Positions 1-5,767 of a stretch of 5,995 nucleotides of DNA are shown here, in pieces. This stretch comes from Phycisphaerae bacterium. GTDB lineage: Bacteria; Planctomycetota; Phycisphaerae; Phycisphaerales; SM1A02. The first letter of the stretch is position 1; each line of letters starts with the position of its first letter. The DNA is taken from NCBI GenBank assembly GCA_018663565.1, contig JABJQE010000074.1, forward strand, positions 1 through 5,995, read 5' to 3'. The notes beneath the pieces were generated by a model. The model had not been told where the DNA came from and made no database searches. It worked only from the letters and a program-made list of their open reading frames with translations. The position numbers and the translations under genes are program-made.

Positions 1-49
1 GCCGCGACTTGAATCGTCTACGTCGGGGTATGATGCCGGCGATTAGTAA

Positions 50-130
50 GCCACAGTTTCTGTAGCGTTTGTGGAATCGGGCGGAGCTTTCGTAAAGCTC
101 AGGTCAGCGGTTCGAGTCCGCTGCGTGGCT
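50..130 (+). tRNA. tRNA-Thr (anticodon CGT), probably broken or atypical
   Basis: The 3' half is textbook. An anticodon stem (84-88 with 96-100, five pairs) closes a seven-base loop TTCGTAA, so the anticodon at 91-93 is CGT and would read the Thr codon ACG. A five-base variable loop (101-105) follows, then a T stem (106-110 with 118-122) around TTCGAGT, then the 3' acceptor strand GCGTGGC (123-129) and discriminator T130. No CCA is encoded. The 5' half does not match: GCCAC at 50-54 pairs with GTGGC at 125-129, but the last two acceptor pairs fail. The 29 bases from 55 to 83 are longer than the usual acceptor remainder plus D arm, and I find no convincing D stem. It may be an insertion-damaged tRNA, a 3' fragment left by an integration event, or a tRNA-like leader element. 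The identity as a tRNA-Thr 3' half is firm; function as a tRNA is doubtful. Confidence 0.6.
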
Positions 131-146
131 TTCTGTTCCCCGATTC
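74..146 (+). repeat. 8-bp inverted repeat bracketing the tRNA 3' half
   Basis: GAATCGGG at 74-81 is the exact reverse complement of CCCGATTC at 139-146. In RNA it could form an outer helix enclosing the anticodon and T-arm hairpins. It overlaps a competing local hairpin, TCCCC (137-141) with GGGGA (148-152) around a six-base loop. The repeat is seen directly; any structural role is inference. Confidence 0.4.
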
Positions 147-157
147 TGGGGACACTT

Positions 158-162
158 GGAGG
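158..162 (+). promoter_or_regulatory. Ribosome binding site of the LolA-like gene
   Basis: GGAGG lies eight bases before the ATG at 171. This decides the start: an upstream in-frame TTG at 156 would overlap the Shine-Dalgarno itself and is rejected. Confidence 0.8.
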
Positions 163-170
163 TAGTGGCT

Positions 171-1178
171 ATGCGAGCATCAGTTGCGGCGTTGACGATT
201 GTTGGGGTGGGCTTCTTTGGTGCTCAGGCTGCGAGCGGGCAGGATCATCCGGTCGCCACGCCGGCTCAAGCACAGCCTCCAGCAGAACCGACTGCAGAGG
301 CTATTGTCGAGCGACACATCGAGTTGACCGGTGGCCGGGAGGCATGGGAGTCACTGCAAAGCATTCGCGGCCTTGGGTCAATCGTGATCAGGGGAGCGAA
401 TGTTGGTGGGCAACTCGCGATGTTTCAAACGAGGGACGGCTTTCGCATGTCGGTTGATGCAGGCGGCCCAGGCGCTCAGGTGACCATTCGCCGCGGCGAG
501 GATGCGTGGAGCGTTCGACCAGACGGAACGGTGCAGAAAATCAGTGGAGGGGCTTTGCAGAAGTTGCTTCGTGATCGCACATTCAATCCACTTGTTGATG
601 CGGCGTCGATGTTCACATCAATGGCCATGGCAGGTGTTGAAGACGTGAATGGCTCGCCAGCATGGAAGATCGCCTGCATACCTTCTGATGGGAGCGGTGC
701 GGTAGAGCACCGATTCTTTGATGTGGCGTCGGGTCTGCAAGTCAAAGTGATTGAACAGGGGGCTGGTGCTTCCGCGGCACTTCCGACCGAGATGTACATG
801 TCTGACTATCGTGAGATTGGCGGTGTGAAGGTGGCCTTCGCGACGTCCATTGGCGTGGGTCGGAGCAGCGTCACAATTACGATTGAGGCGATGCAAGCCA
901 ATGTGGATATTCCGTCGTGCCTATTTGAACCACCGCCGGGGCCAGTAATCGTCGAGAAGAAAAAGCAAGAGTCACCTGCTGAGACCCTCGGGGCATTTAT
1001 GAAGGTTGATATTGCTGCAATGAGCAAGGGCGAGGCCATCCACTGGCTCGGACGGCTCGATGCTGCAAAGCGATCTGTTGACCCGGCGGATCCAGACGCA
1101 GAATCGCTCACCAATGCGCTCAGCGAGTTCCATCGCTTGTGTGTCGAGAAGATACGAGGCGCGGCTTCGCCGCGGTGA
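171..1178 (+). CDS. Secreted LolA-like (outer-membrane lipoprotein-sorting-like) protein
   Basis: The gene encodes a 335-residue protein starting at ATG 171 behind a well-spaced GGAGG. Residues 1-21 form a signal peptide: one Arg, a hydrophobic core, and an AQA cleavage motif near residue 20. A Pro/Ala-rich linker (about 27-41) leads to a helix with a 'HxxLTGGxxAxxxLxS' pattern (49-64), and then an antiparallel beta-rich region to about residue 256. The later segment 'YREIGGVKVAF' (213-223), an alternating strand and an acidic 'NVDIP..LFEPPP' end (244-256) are typical of LolA/LolB-fold proteins annotated as outer membrane lipoprotein-sorting proteins. These bind a hydrophobic ligand in a half-barrel, but ligand and partner here are unknown. 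Residues 261-335 form a charged, mostly helical extension beyond the fold. No lipobox cysteine follows the signal, so it is probably periplasmic or secreted. It stands alone on its strand 40 bp after the tRNA-like element. Family assignment is by pattern recognition only. Confidence 0.75.
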   Translation: MRASVAALTIVGVGFFGAQAASGQDHPVATPAQAQPPAEPTAEAIVERHIELTGGREAWESLQSIRGLGSIVIRGANVGGQLAMFQTRDGFRMSVDAGGPGAQVTIRRGEDAWSVRPDGTVQKISGGALQKLLRDRTFNPLVDAASMFTSMAMAGVEDVNGSPAWKIACIPSDGSGAVEHRFFDVASGLQVKVIEQGAGASAALPTEMYMSDYREIGGVKVAFATSIGVGRSSVTITIEAMQANVDIPSCLFEPPPGPVIVEKKKQESPAETLGAFMKVDIAAMSKGEAIHWLGRLDAAKRSVDPADPDAESLTNALSEFHRLCVEKIRGAASPR

Positions 1179-1199
1179 ATCGGGGGTAGTCCCTACTCC
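1160..1199 (+). terminator. Tandem hairpins at the end of the LolA-like gene, possible terminator
   Basis: Two hairpins sit at the gene end. CGCGGC (1160-1165) pairs with GCCGCG (1169-1174) just before the stop codon. GGGGTAG (1183-1189) pairs with CTACTCC (1193-1199), with one G-T pair and a three-base loop, just after it. No T tract follows, so this is a weak intrinsic-terminator candidate. Confidence 0.3.
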
Positions 1200-1312
1200 G
1201 GGGCACATAGGCATAGCGTAGATCGTTGGTAAATCCCCTCGCGGCGTGGGGCCCGGCGTCGTTGTATTCATTTCCTGCTCGCCTGATCTCACGACGAAGC
1301 CACACACAACAA
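1200..1312. other. Convergent intergenic region, no gene seen
   Basis: This stretch separates the 3' ends of the LolA-like gene and the protease gene. I see no supportable coding region or promoter in it. Open frames here are overlaps of the flanking genes or lack start and binding-site context. Confidence 0.5.
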
Positions 1313-1340
1313 CAGCCGCCGACCCGAAGGTCGGCGGCTG
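1313..1340 (-). terminator. Intrinsic terminator of the protease gene, UUCG tetraloop
   Basis: A perfect 12-bp GC-rich stem (1313-1324 with 1329-1340) closes a four-base loop. Read on the minus strand the loop is C(TTCG)G, the very stable UUCG tetraloop. It is followed in that direction by a T-rich but imperfect tail (TTGTTGTGTGT). It lies 28 bp past the protease stop codon. The plus-strand side lacks a T tract, so it may stop the convergent LolA-like transcript only less efficiently. Confidence 0.75.
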
Positions 1341-1368
1341 CGGTGTAGAACACGAGTTGTCGCGAGAA

Positions 1369-4300
1369 TCAGCCTGTGCAGCCAAAGTCCGCGATGGTGT
1401 TGAGCAGGTCGTCGACGTTGTACTGACCGCCGAACCCGTTGATGATGGCCAAGATGTCATCGACATCCGAGTCGCCATCGCCATCGACGTCACCCGAGCA
1501 GGTGCTGTCGCACTCGTCTGGGATGCCGTTGCCGTTGGAGTCCTCGCTGGTTCCATTGGCGATATCGCACGCGTCAGGAATACCGTTGAGGTTGCAGTCG
1601 AGCTCGCCGGAGTAGGTGATGTATCCACCTGTCATGGCTTGCCAGACATTGTCACCGCCGTCTCGGCCCTGGAAGAGGGCTTCGACAAGCACTTCTGCGT
1701 CATAGTTCATCGCGGTCAGACGGGCAATAAGCACGCCGTTCTGCTCTGAACAGTCGTCCGCGATGAACGACTGGCTGACGCCTTGTGCGTCCGTGGGGAG
1801 GACGAACCAAACACCGTTGCCGACGGACAAGTCGCCGCCCGCTTCGAAGTCATTCCAGTCGATGCCGACCTGATTCAAAGCGTTCTCCGGGAATGGATTG
1901 CCGCTTGAGTCAAGGGCGCCGACGGTGACACGGGAGTCCCACTCGAGGTCTGGGACGGTTGGGAAGAACGCAGGGTTCACATCGAGCGATGTAGGACCGC
2001 CGTAGCCGTCCTGATAGAAGGATGTGGAACAGGCCACGGTCTTCTGCTGATCACTGTTGCCCGCCACCGCGTCAAGTCGCCAGCCCGCAGGCATTTGAGC
2101 ATACACGTCAATGGTGAAGTGGGGCTGATCGAGCGAAAGCCGGTCGATGCCTGAGACGCTGTACGCGATGGACACATCGTCGCCGCCGCCACCGCCGCAT
2201 GGATCGCCCACGCAGTCGGTGTCGTTACCGAGATAGTCGCCGCCACAGTTTGCCTCGGTCGTGACCGAGCAAGATGTGCCGACGCAGCAAGCACCGGTTG
2301 GGTCGCCGCCCACGTCGCAGAGCTCTGGTGTGCATGGCGTACCAACGCCGTGCCAGTCGCCACCTTGCTGTGTGCACTCAACGAGCGAGTACTGATAGCA
2401 GTTGGTGTCGACGCAGCATGCGCCAAGTTCAGGACCACATGAAACGCCTTCGCAGTTGGTGTTGTCACCCTGGTAGATGCCATCTGAGCTGGTGCAGAGC
2501 ACTTCGGTCATGACTTCGCAGATGCTCCCGAGGCAGCATGCGCCTTGTTCAGGCTGACCAACATCAGAGTTGATGGTCAGTGTGCCAGCACCCGTTGCAG
2601 CCTGCCAGCCGCCGAGGCGGATGTAATAGGACTGCCCAGCAGTGACGGCGATGCCATCAATCTGTGAGTGATAGGCCTGACAGCTTGCATCTCCAGCAGC
2701 ATCGCCACTACAAGCAATCTGGTTCAGATTCGAGCATGAAGTGCCCTCGTAGAGCACCATCGAAGTGTCATAAGAAGCCGTGTCACAGGTGGTGAACGAA
2801 GCTGTGCCATTGCTGCCTGGAGTCCAGACAAACCAGAAGTCAGGGCTGGCCATCCAGTCAAGGAACGTGCCTTCGCACTGAGTTTCATCCGGTTCGCCGA
2901 AACCACTATCCGTGTTTCCGGTCGTATCGAATGCGTTGCCACCTTCTGAGGCTGCAACAGCATCGCCGCAGGTGTCGCCTGTGCCGCCACCACCACCACA
3001 TGGATTCCCAGCACAGTTGCTGTTGTCACCAAGATAGGTGCCTTGGCTATTGACGCAGTCTGCTTCGGTCACGACCGAGCAGGATGTGCCTATGCAGCAA
3101 CCACCAGTTGGATCGCTGCCACCACATGGGTCGCCTGAACAACTCGAACCGTCGCCGAGGTATTCACCGCCACATTCAGATTCGGTCACGACTGTGCAGG
3201 ACGTACCAACGCAGCAGCCGCCGGTTGGGTCACCATCACAGACGCAGTCGCCACCGTCACAATTGAACTCTGCGCAGTTGAGATAGATGGCAACGCCATT
3301 CCATGTATAGGTGCCATCATCGCAGTAGCCATCAGCAACCCAATCGGCAGGGCAGCAGTTGCCATTGCAGTCTTCAATTTCATCAGCAGCACAGCCGCCG
3401 CCACCACCGCCGCCGGCGCAGACGTTGTCTCGCGTCGAGACAAATGCAGCCTTGTCAATACGGGTACCGTAGTTCAAGCAGCTTTCAGAGCAGTGCGTGA
3501 CCACGCCGACGATCTCGCCGTTGTAGAGGATTGAGGAACCGGAGTTACCAAACGTTACGTCAAGGTTGTAGTAGAGCGTATCGGAGTCGGTGCTTTCGAG
3601 CGGTCCTTCGCAGAACTGCTGTACCTGGCTGCGGACGCATTCTTCATCAATGCCGTAGCCATTGACAGTCAGGTTGCCCGAGCCGGGCACCGAACCGATG
3701 TTGACAAAGGCGCCGTACCGCTCATAGGGGGTTTGGCCTTCGCTATTGGTGCCTGCCTTGATGGCGCCATAGTCGTTGCCAACGCCGCCATCGACGCCGT
3801 CAAGACCCGTAATCGGGAATTGATCAGCAACTGGAGGTGCGTTCGTGCTGCAATTGTTGCTTGAAGCAGGCACGTTGAAATGGAGTACATCGCCCGAGGA
3901 CAAGCAGTGGCCAGCCGTGACAAAGCACGAATCAGCGTTGTGCATCGTCGCGCTACAGCCGGTGGGCATGAGGCGAGCGAATCGATTGTCACTTGATGGC
4001 ACACGATCATCAACGCCGCAAATGCCGCAGCCGCCAACGCGGTTTGGGTCAGCCATTTCCCAGCTCGCCGTATCGATGGACAACGTATTGGCGGAGAGTC
4101 CACCGGCAATGAGTTCGACGCGAACCGAATTGCCATTGAAGTATGCACTTGAGTTCTTCCACATCGAGAGCGTGGCGGAGTCGAGGTCTTGGACCTGGCC
4201 ATCACGCAGGCTCGTAACTCGGAGTACCGAGTCGCGACCGAGCTTCGTATTGCCGAAGTGCAATCGCACCCACGCGGCGTTATTGACCGAAACAATATCG

Positions 4301-4479
4301 TCAAAGACAACAGTGTGTTCTTTGACTCCATTGAAGAGGTCACCGGCGTTAAGGCCGATCCAAGCGTGATTGCCTACGGGCCAATCCAGAGTTGATGAAT
4401 CGGTATCTGCAAGCACCGAGCTTGCAGAGGCCGCCAGTATCGTGGCCGCCGCACAAGCACGAGTTGTCCAAGTGAACAT
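1369..4479 (-). CDS. Secreted multidomain trypsin/V8-like serine protease with cysteine-rich repeats and dockerin-like tail
   Basis: The 1036-residue protein starts at ATG 4479, preceded nine bases upstream by AGGAG; a farther in-frame ATG at 4518 would place 13 charged residues before the signal peptide and is rejected. Residues 1-24 are a signal peptide ending SVLA. Residues about 30-140 are a beta-rich prodomain-like region. Residues about 150-354 are a chymotrypsin-fold S1 protease: His191 in TAGHC, Asp236 in GNDYGAI, Ser313 in GNSGS, so the triad is intact. A seven-glycine linker (356-362) leads to a Notch/LNR-like cysteine module (363-414), two six-Cys repeats (417-496), a beta-sandwich domain (501-638), three more six-Cys repeats (646-763), and a second beta domain (768-958). 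Two Asn/Asp-rich loops (961-991) and a dockerin-like tail (994-1036) finish it. Family knowledge suggests extracellular proteolysis with calcium-stabilised, disulfide-rich binding modules; specificity is unknown, possibly Glu-preferring like V8-type enzymes. It is monocistronic, with a terminator just downstream. Confidence 0.88.
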   Translation of the reverse strand: MFTWTTRACAAATILAASASSVLADTDSSTLDWPVGNHAWIGLNAGDLFNGVKEHTVVFDDIVSVNNAAWVRLHFGNTKLGRDSVLRVTSLRDGQVQDLDSATLSMWKNSSAYFNGNSVRVELIAGGLSANTLSIDTASWEMADPNRVGGCGICGVDDRVPSSDNRFARLMPTGCSATMHNADSCFVTAGHCLSSGDVLHFNVPASSNNCSTNAPPVADQFPITGLDGVDGGVGNDYGAIKAGTNSEGQTPYERYGAFVNIGSVPGSGNLTVNGYGIDEECVRSQVQQFCEGPLESTDSDTLYYNLDVTFGNSGSSILYNGEIVGVVTHCSESCLNYGTRIDKAAFVSTRDNVCAGGGGGGGCAADEIEDCNGNCCPADWVADGYCDDGTYTWNGVAIYLNCAEFNCDGGDCVCDGDPTGGCCVGTSCTVVTESECGGEYLGDGSSCSGDPCGGSDPTGGCCIGTSCSVVTEADCVNSQGTYLGDNSNCAGNPCGGGGGTGDTCGDAVAASEGGNAFDTTGNTDSGFGEPDETQCEGTFLDWMASPDFWFVWTPGSNGTASFTTCDTASYDTSMVLYEGTSCSNLNQIACSGDAAGDASCQAYHSQIDGIAVTAGQSYYIRLGGWQAATGAGTLTINSDVGQPEQGACCLGSICEVMTEVLCTSSDGIYQGDNTNCEGVSCGPELGACCVDTNCYQYSLVECTQQGGDWHGVGTPCTPELCDVGGDPTGACCVGTSCSVTTEANCGGDYLGNDTDCVGDPCGGGGGDDVSIAYSVSGIDRLSLDQPHFTIDVYAQMPAGWRLDAVAGNSDQQKTVACSTSFYQDGYGGPTSLDVNPAFFPTVPDLEWDSRVTVGALDSSGNPFPENALNQVGIDWNDFEAGGDLSVGNGVWFVLPTDAQGVSQSFIADDCSEQNGVLIARLTAMNYDAEVLVEALFQGRDGGDNVWQAMTGGYITYSGELDCNLNGIPDACDIANGTSEDSNGNGIPDECDSTCSGDVDGDGDSDVDDILAIINGFGGQYNVDDLLNTIADFGCTG
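1372..1500 (-). other. Dockerin-like C-terminal tail of the protease
   Basis: Residues 994-1036 hold one good calcium-loop and helix unit, 'DVDGDGDSDVDDILAIINGFG', with Asp/Asn ligands at the expected spacing. A second half-unit 'NVDDLLNTIADFG' keeps the helix but has lost the DxDGDG loop. Planctomycete secreted proteins often end in such tails, whose role (anchoring or sorting) is not established. Confidence 0.65.
1507..1599 (-). repeat. Asn/Asp-rich loop pair before the dockerin-like tail
   Basis: Residues 961-991 contain two related loops, 'DCNLNGIPDACD' and 'DSNGNGIPDECD', separated by a short linker. They resemble calcium-binding thrombospondin-3-like or EF-hand-like loops. This pair is frequent just before the C-terminus of secreted Phycisphaerae proteins, by recollection. 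Confidence 0.65.
2191..2544 (-). repeat. Three six-cysteine repeats (second cluster) in the protease
   Basis: The units cover residues 646-681, 686-721 and 726-763. The pattern is G-A-CC-x-x-x-x-C, a TE..C segment, a G-x-Y/W segment, then C-x(4)-C. The third unit is closest to the first cluster (CCVGTSCSV, DPTG lead-in). The middle unit is most diverged, with Tyr replacing the usual GTSC context. Six cysteines per unit suggest three disulfides each. Confidence 0.75.
2992..3231 (-). repeat. Two six-cysteine repeats (first cluster) in the protease
   Basis: The units cover residues 417-454 and 456-496. Both begin DPTGGCC[VI]GTSC and end in a C-x(4)-C followed by GG. The second has a three-residue insertion (NSQ) before its Gly-Thr-Tyr. 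At DNA level they differ mostly at third codon positions, so they look like an old duplication kept under selection on the protein. Confidence 0.75.
3238..3393 (-). other. Notch-repeat-like (LNR) cysteine module in the protease
   Basis: Residues 363-414 include 'DCNGNCCP', 'DGYCDDG', 'NCAEFNCDGGDC'. The spacing of Cys386, Cys402, Cys407 and Cys412 with the Asp residues resembles a Lin12/Notch repeat, a small calcium-binding disulfide fold. A seven-glycine linker precedes it. The match is by eye. Confidence 0.5.
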
Positions 4480-4488
4480 GTTGAGATT

Positions 4489-4493
4489 CTCCT
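4489..4493 (-). promoter_or_regulatory. Ribosome binding site of the protease gene
   Basis: On the minus strand AGGAG lies nine bases before the ATG at 4479, supporting that start and placing the signal peptide at the very N-terminus. Confidence 0.75.
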
Positions 4494-4540
4494 CTCGAGT
4501 CAGGGACGTGCCCCACACGGAACCAACCTAGCAGATAGTT

Positions 4541-4570
4541 TCGGTTCTGCGAAGACACTAATTGAACCGA
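4541..4570. promoter_or_regulatory. Inverted repeat in the divergent intergenic region, candidate operator
   Basis: TCGGTTC (4541-4547) and GAACCGA (4564-4570) are perfect inverted copies with a 16-bp gap, about three DNA turns across the whole site. It sits 62 bp upstream of the protease start and about 100 bp upstream of the opposing gene, so one regulator could act on both. I could not identify convincing -35/-10 boxes for either promoter. The rest of the 194-bp gap (4480-4673) shows no gene. Confidence 0.3.
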
Positions 4571-4655
4571 GTTTGGTGTTTCAGGGGTATCTCCGACACG
4601 TCATGGTCCGCTCATGGGCGTGCTAGAGTGCCCGTTCGCTGCCTCAAGGCTATAT

Positions 4656-4661
4656 GGGAGG
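4656..4661 (+). promoter_or_regulatory. Ribosome binding site of the DUF2231-cytochrome gene
   Basis: GGGAGG precedes ATG 4674 by 12 bases, slightly long. The earlier in-frame ATG at 4614 has no Shine-Dalgarno and would add 20 residues unlike the family, so 4674 (or the adjacent ATG 4677) is preferred. Confidence 0.5.
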
Positions 4662-4673
4662 GCACATGGCCAA

Positions 4674-5492
4674 ATGATGCTGTTACTGACAATGGATGCG
4701 TATTGGCAGGTCTTTGGTCGCTTTCATCCGCTGCTGATCCACTTTCCGCTCGCCTTAATACTGGTCGCGGCCTGTATTGAGGGCACTCGGTACGCGATCG
4801 GACGACGAGATCAACCATCTCCGACCGCAGCGATATGTCTGTGGATCGGACTTGTTATGGGTGGGCTGGCCCTCTGGGCTGGCTGGGTGCTTGCTGACTA
4901 CACCGGAGAAGAGGGGGCTCTCGTTTCGTTGCATCGTTGGACGGGCGTGGCCACCATCAGCCTCTTGGTGCTCGCGGCGGCCGCGTTGTTGATGCGTCAG
5001 TGGAAAGGCCGAGATTGGGCAGCCCCGCATGTTGGTCTCACTCTGCTTGCCGCCGTGACGGTGGCAATCTGTGGTCACTTTGGGGGTGAGATGGTCTGGG
5101 GTGAGAACTGGATCTTTGGTCCGCTCAACGTTGCTCCACAACAATCAAAGCAGGTAGCCGAGTGGTCGAGTGTCGAGTCAATTTTGGTTGATCATTGTCA
5201 AAAATGCCACGGCCCCAAGCGACAGAAAGATGGCCTTCAACTCGTGCCGTGGGAGAAGATGTTTGCAGGCGACTCGGTTGACTGGGTGGTCGTGCCAGGA
5301 GATGCAGCGGCGAGTCGGATGCATACACTCATCACGATGCCACCCGAGAGCGAGGACATCATGCCTCCCTCGGACAAAGGTAAGCCACTGAGTAGTGAAC
5401 AAGTCCAACTTCTGGTGGAGTGGATCAATGCCGGGGCGATCGGTCCCGGTGGGCAAAATCCACCGGCTTCACAGTCGGAGCCAGTTTCATGA
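4674..5492 (+). CDS. DUF2231 membrane protein fused to Planctomycete cytochrome c (PSC1) domain
   Basis: The gene encodes a 272-residue protein. Residues 15-28, 'GRFHPLLIHFPLAL', carry the HPxxIHFP signature of DUF2231 membrane proteins. Membrane helices lie at about 18-36, 51-73, 88-107 and 119-139, and the family-typical 'GHFGGEMVWG' (134-143) closes the fourth. His18, His23, His87 and His135 could be haem or metal ligands in the membrane (inference). After a short linker comes a PSC1-type domain: haem-binding CQKCH (175-179), 'GPKRQKDGLQL', a 'VPGD' turn (207-210), candidate axial Met230 in IMPP, and the closing 'LVEWINAGA' (247-255). The haem domain would face the periplasm, so the protein likely passes electrons across or at the membrane; its partners are unknown. 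The stop codon overlaps the next gene's ATG, indicating coupled translation. Confidence 0.85.
   Translation: MMLLLTMDAYWQVFGRFHPLLIHFPLALILVAACIEGTRYAIGRRDQPSPTAAICLWIGLVMGGLALWAGWVLADYTGEEGALVSLHRWTGVATISLLVLAAAALLMRQWKGRDWAAPHVGLTLLAAVTVAICGHFGGEMVWGENWIFGPLNVAPQQSKQVAEWSSVESILVDHCQKCHGPKRQKDGLQLVPWEKMFAGDSVDWVVVPGDAAASRMHTLITMPPESEDIMPPSDKGKPLSSEQVQLLVEWINAGAIGPGGQNPPASQSEPVS
5477..5480 (+). promoter_or_regulatory. Ribosome binding site of the small lipoprotein gene
   Basis: GGAG lies eight bases before ATG 5489, inside the 3' end of the preceding gene, and supports this start over the in-frame ATGs at 5420 and 5498. Confidence 0.6.
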
Positions 5493-5707
5493 TCCGCATG
5501 TCGAAGAGTTGGATGAGAGTGCTTGGTCTAGGTGTCGTGGTCGTATCAAGCGCTGGGGTTTCAGGCTGCGGCCCGGATGAAACCGAGTCCATGCGTCAGG
5601 CGCGGGAGCAACGAGAGAAGCACGATATGCAGAAAACAGAATTGTTGCGGGACGCAAGACATTCTGTTCGAGATCAACTGCGAGAACTTGGGGTCAAGAA
5701 TCGATGA
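5489..5707 (+). CDS. Small lipoprotein, function unknown
   Basis: The gene encodes a 72-residue protein starting at an ATG that overlaps the previous stop codon (ATGA). Residues 1-26 form a signal with Arg/Lys at the front and a Val-rich core. The lipobox is VSGC with Cys27, so the mature protein would be a lipid-anchored peptide of about 46 residues. The mature part is very polar and predicted helical, dense in Arg, Glu, Lys and Gln (for example 'RQAREQREKHDMQK'), consistent with a short amphipathic or coiled-coil helix. I recognise no family. Tight coupling suggests it works with, or is needed alongside, the DUF2231-cytochrome protein, perhaps as an envelope partner. A longer frame opening at ATG 5420 would put the lipobox too far inside and is rejected. 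Confidence 0.7.
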   Translation: MIRMSKSWMRVLGLGVVVVSSAGVSGCGPDETESMRQAREQREKHDMQKTELLRDARHSVRDQLRELGVKNR

Positions 5708-5767
5708 GTGCAGAACAGCGAGGTTGATTGCATGAAGCAACGATCTATTCAAGCCTGTTCAGTGGCA
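5708..5767. other. Short convergent intergenic region
   Basis: These 60 bases lie between the lipoprotein stop codon and the stop of the opposing edge gene. Only a weak hairpin (TTGC with GCAA) is visible, not a convincing terminator. Confidence 0.4.

Noticed and set aside
1..28. T-arm-like GATTCAAGTC on the minus strand
   Set aside because: The stem does not pair and the conserved G53-C61 is missing; no other tRNA arms accompany it.
2..65. Possible 3' ends of an upstream protein gene (frame ending TAG at 44-46 or TAG at 63-65)
   Set aside because: Two frames are equally open over so few bases that neither can be supported, and one runs into the tRNA-like element.
71..457. Plus-strand frame of 128 codons overlapping the tRNA-like element
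   Set aside because: It runs through the tRNA 3' half and out of frame through the LolA-like gene, with a cysteine/serine/tryptophan-rich composition typical of a shadow frame.
1120..1353. Minus-strand frame of 77 codons across the convergent intergenic region
   Set aside because: It includes the terminator hairpin, overlaps the end of the LolA-like gene, and has no Shine-Dalgarno or recognisable domain.
972..1628. Minus-strand frame of 218 codons rich in Thr/Ser/Met
   Set aside because: It is a low-complexity shadow created by the Asp/Gly-rich end of the protease gene read in another frame.
2191..3231. Regular repeated blocks that could suggest a CRISPR or DNA satellite
   Set aside because: The repeats are in frame, vary at third codon positions and encode six-cysteine modules, so they are protein repeats.
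3669..4343. Minus-strand frame of 224 codons inside the protease gene
   Set aside because: It lies in another frame of the protease catalytic region, which has a complete triad and signal peptide; the shadow shows no domain.
4562..4593. TTGAAC and TATCTC as a plus-strand promoter
   Set aside because: The spacer is 20 bp, too long for a standard sigma-70 promoter, and neither box is close to consensus.
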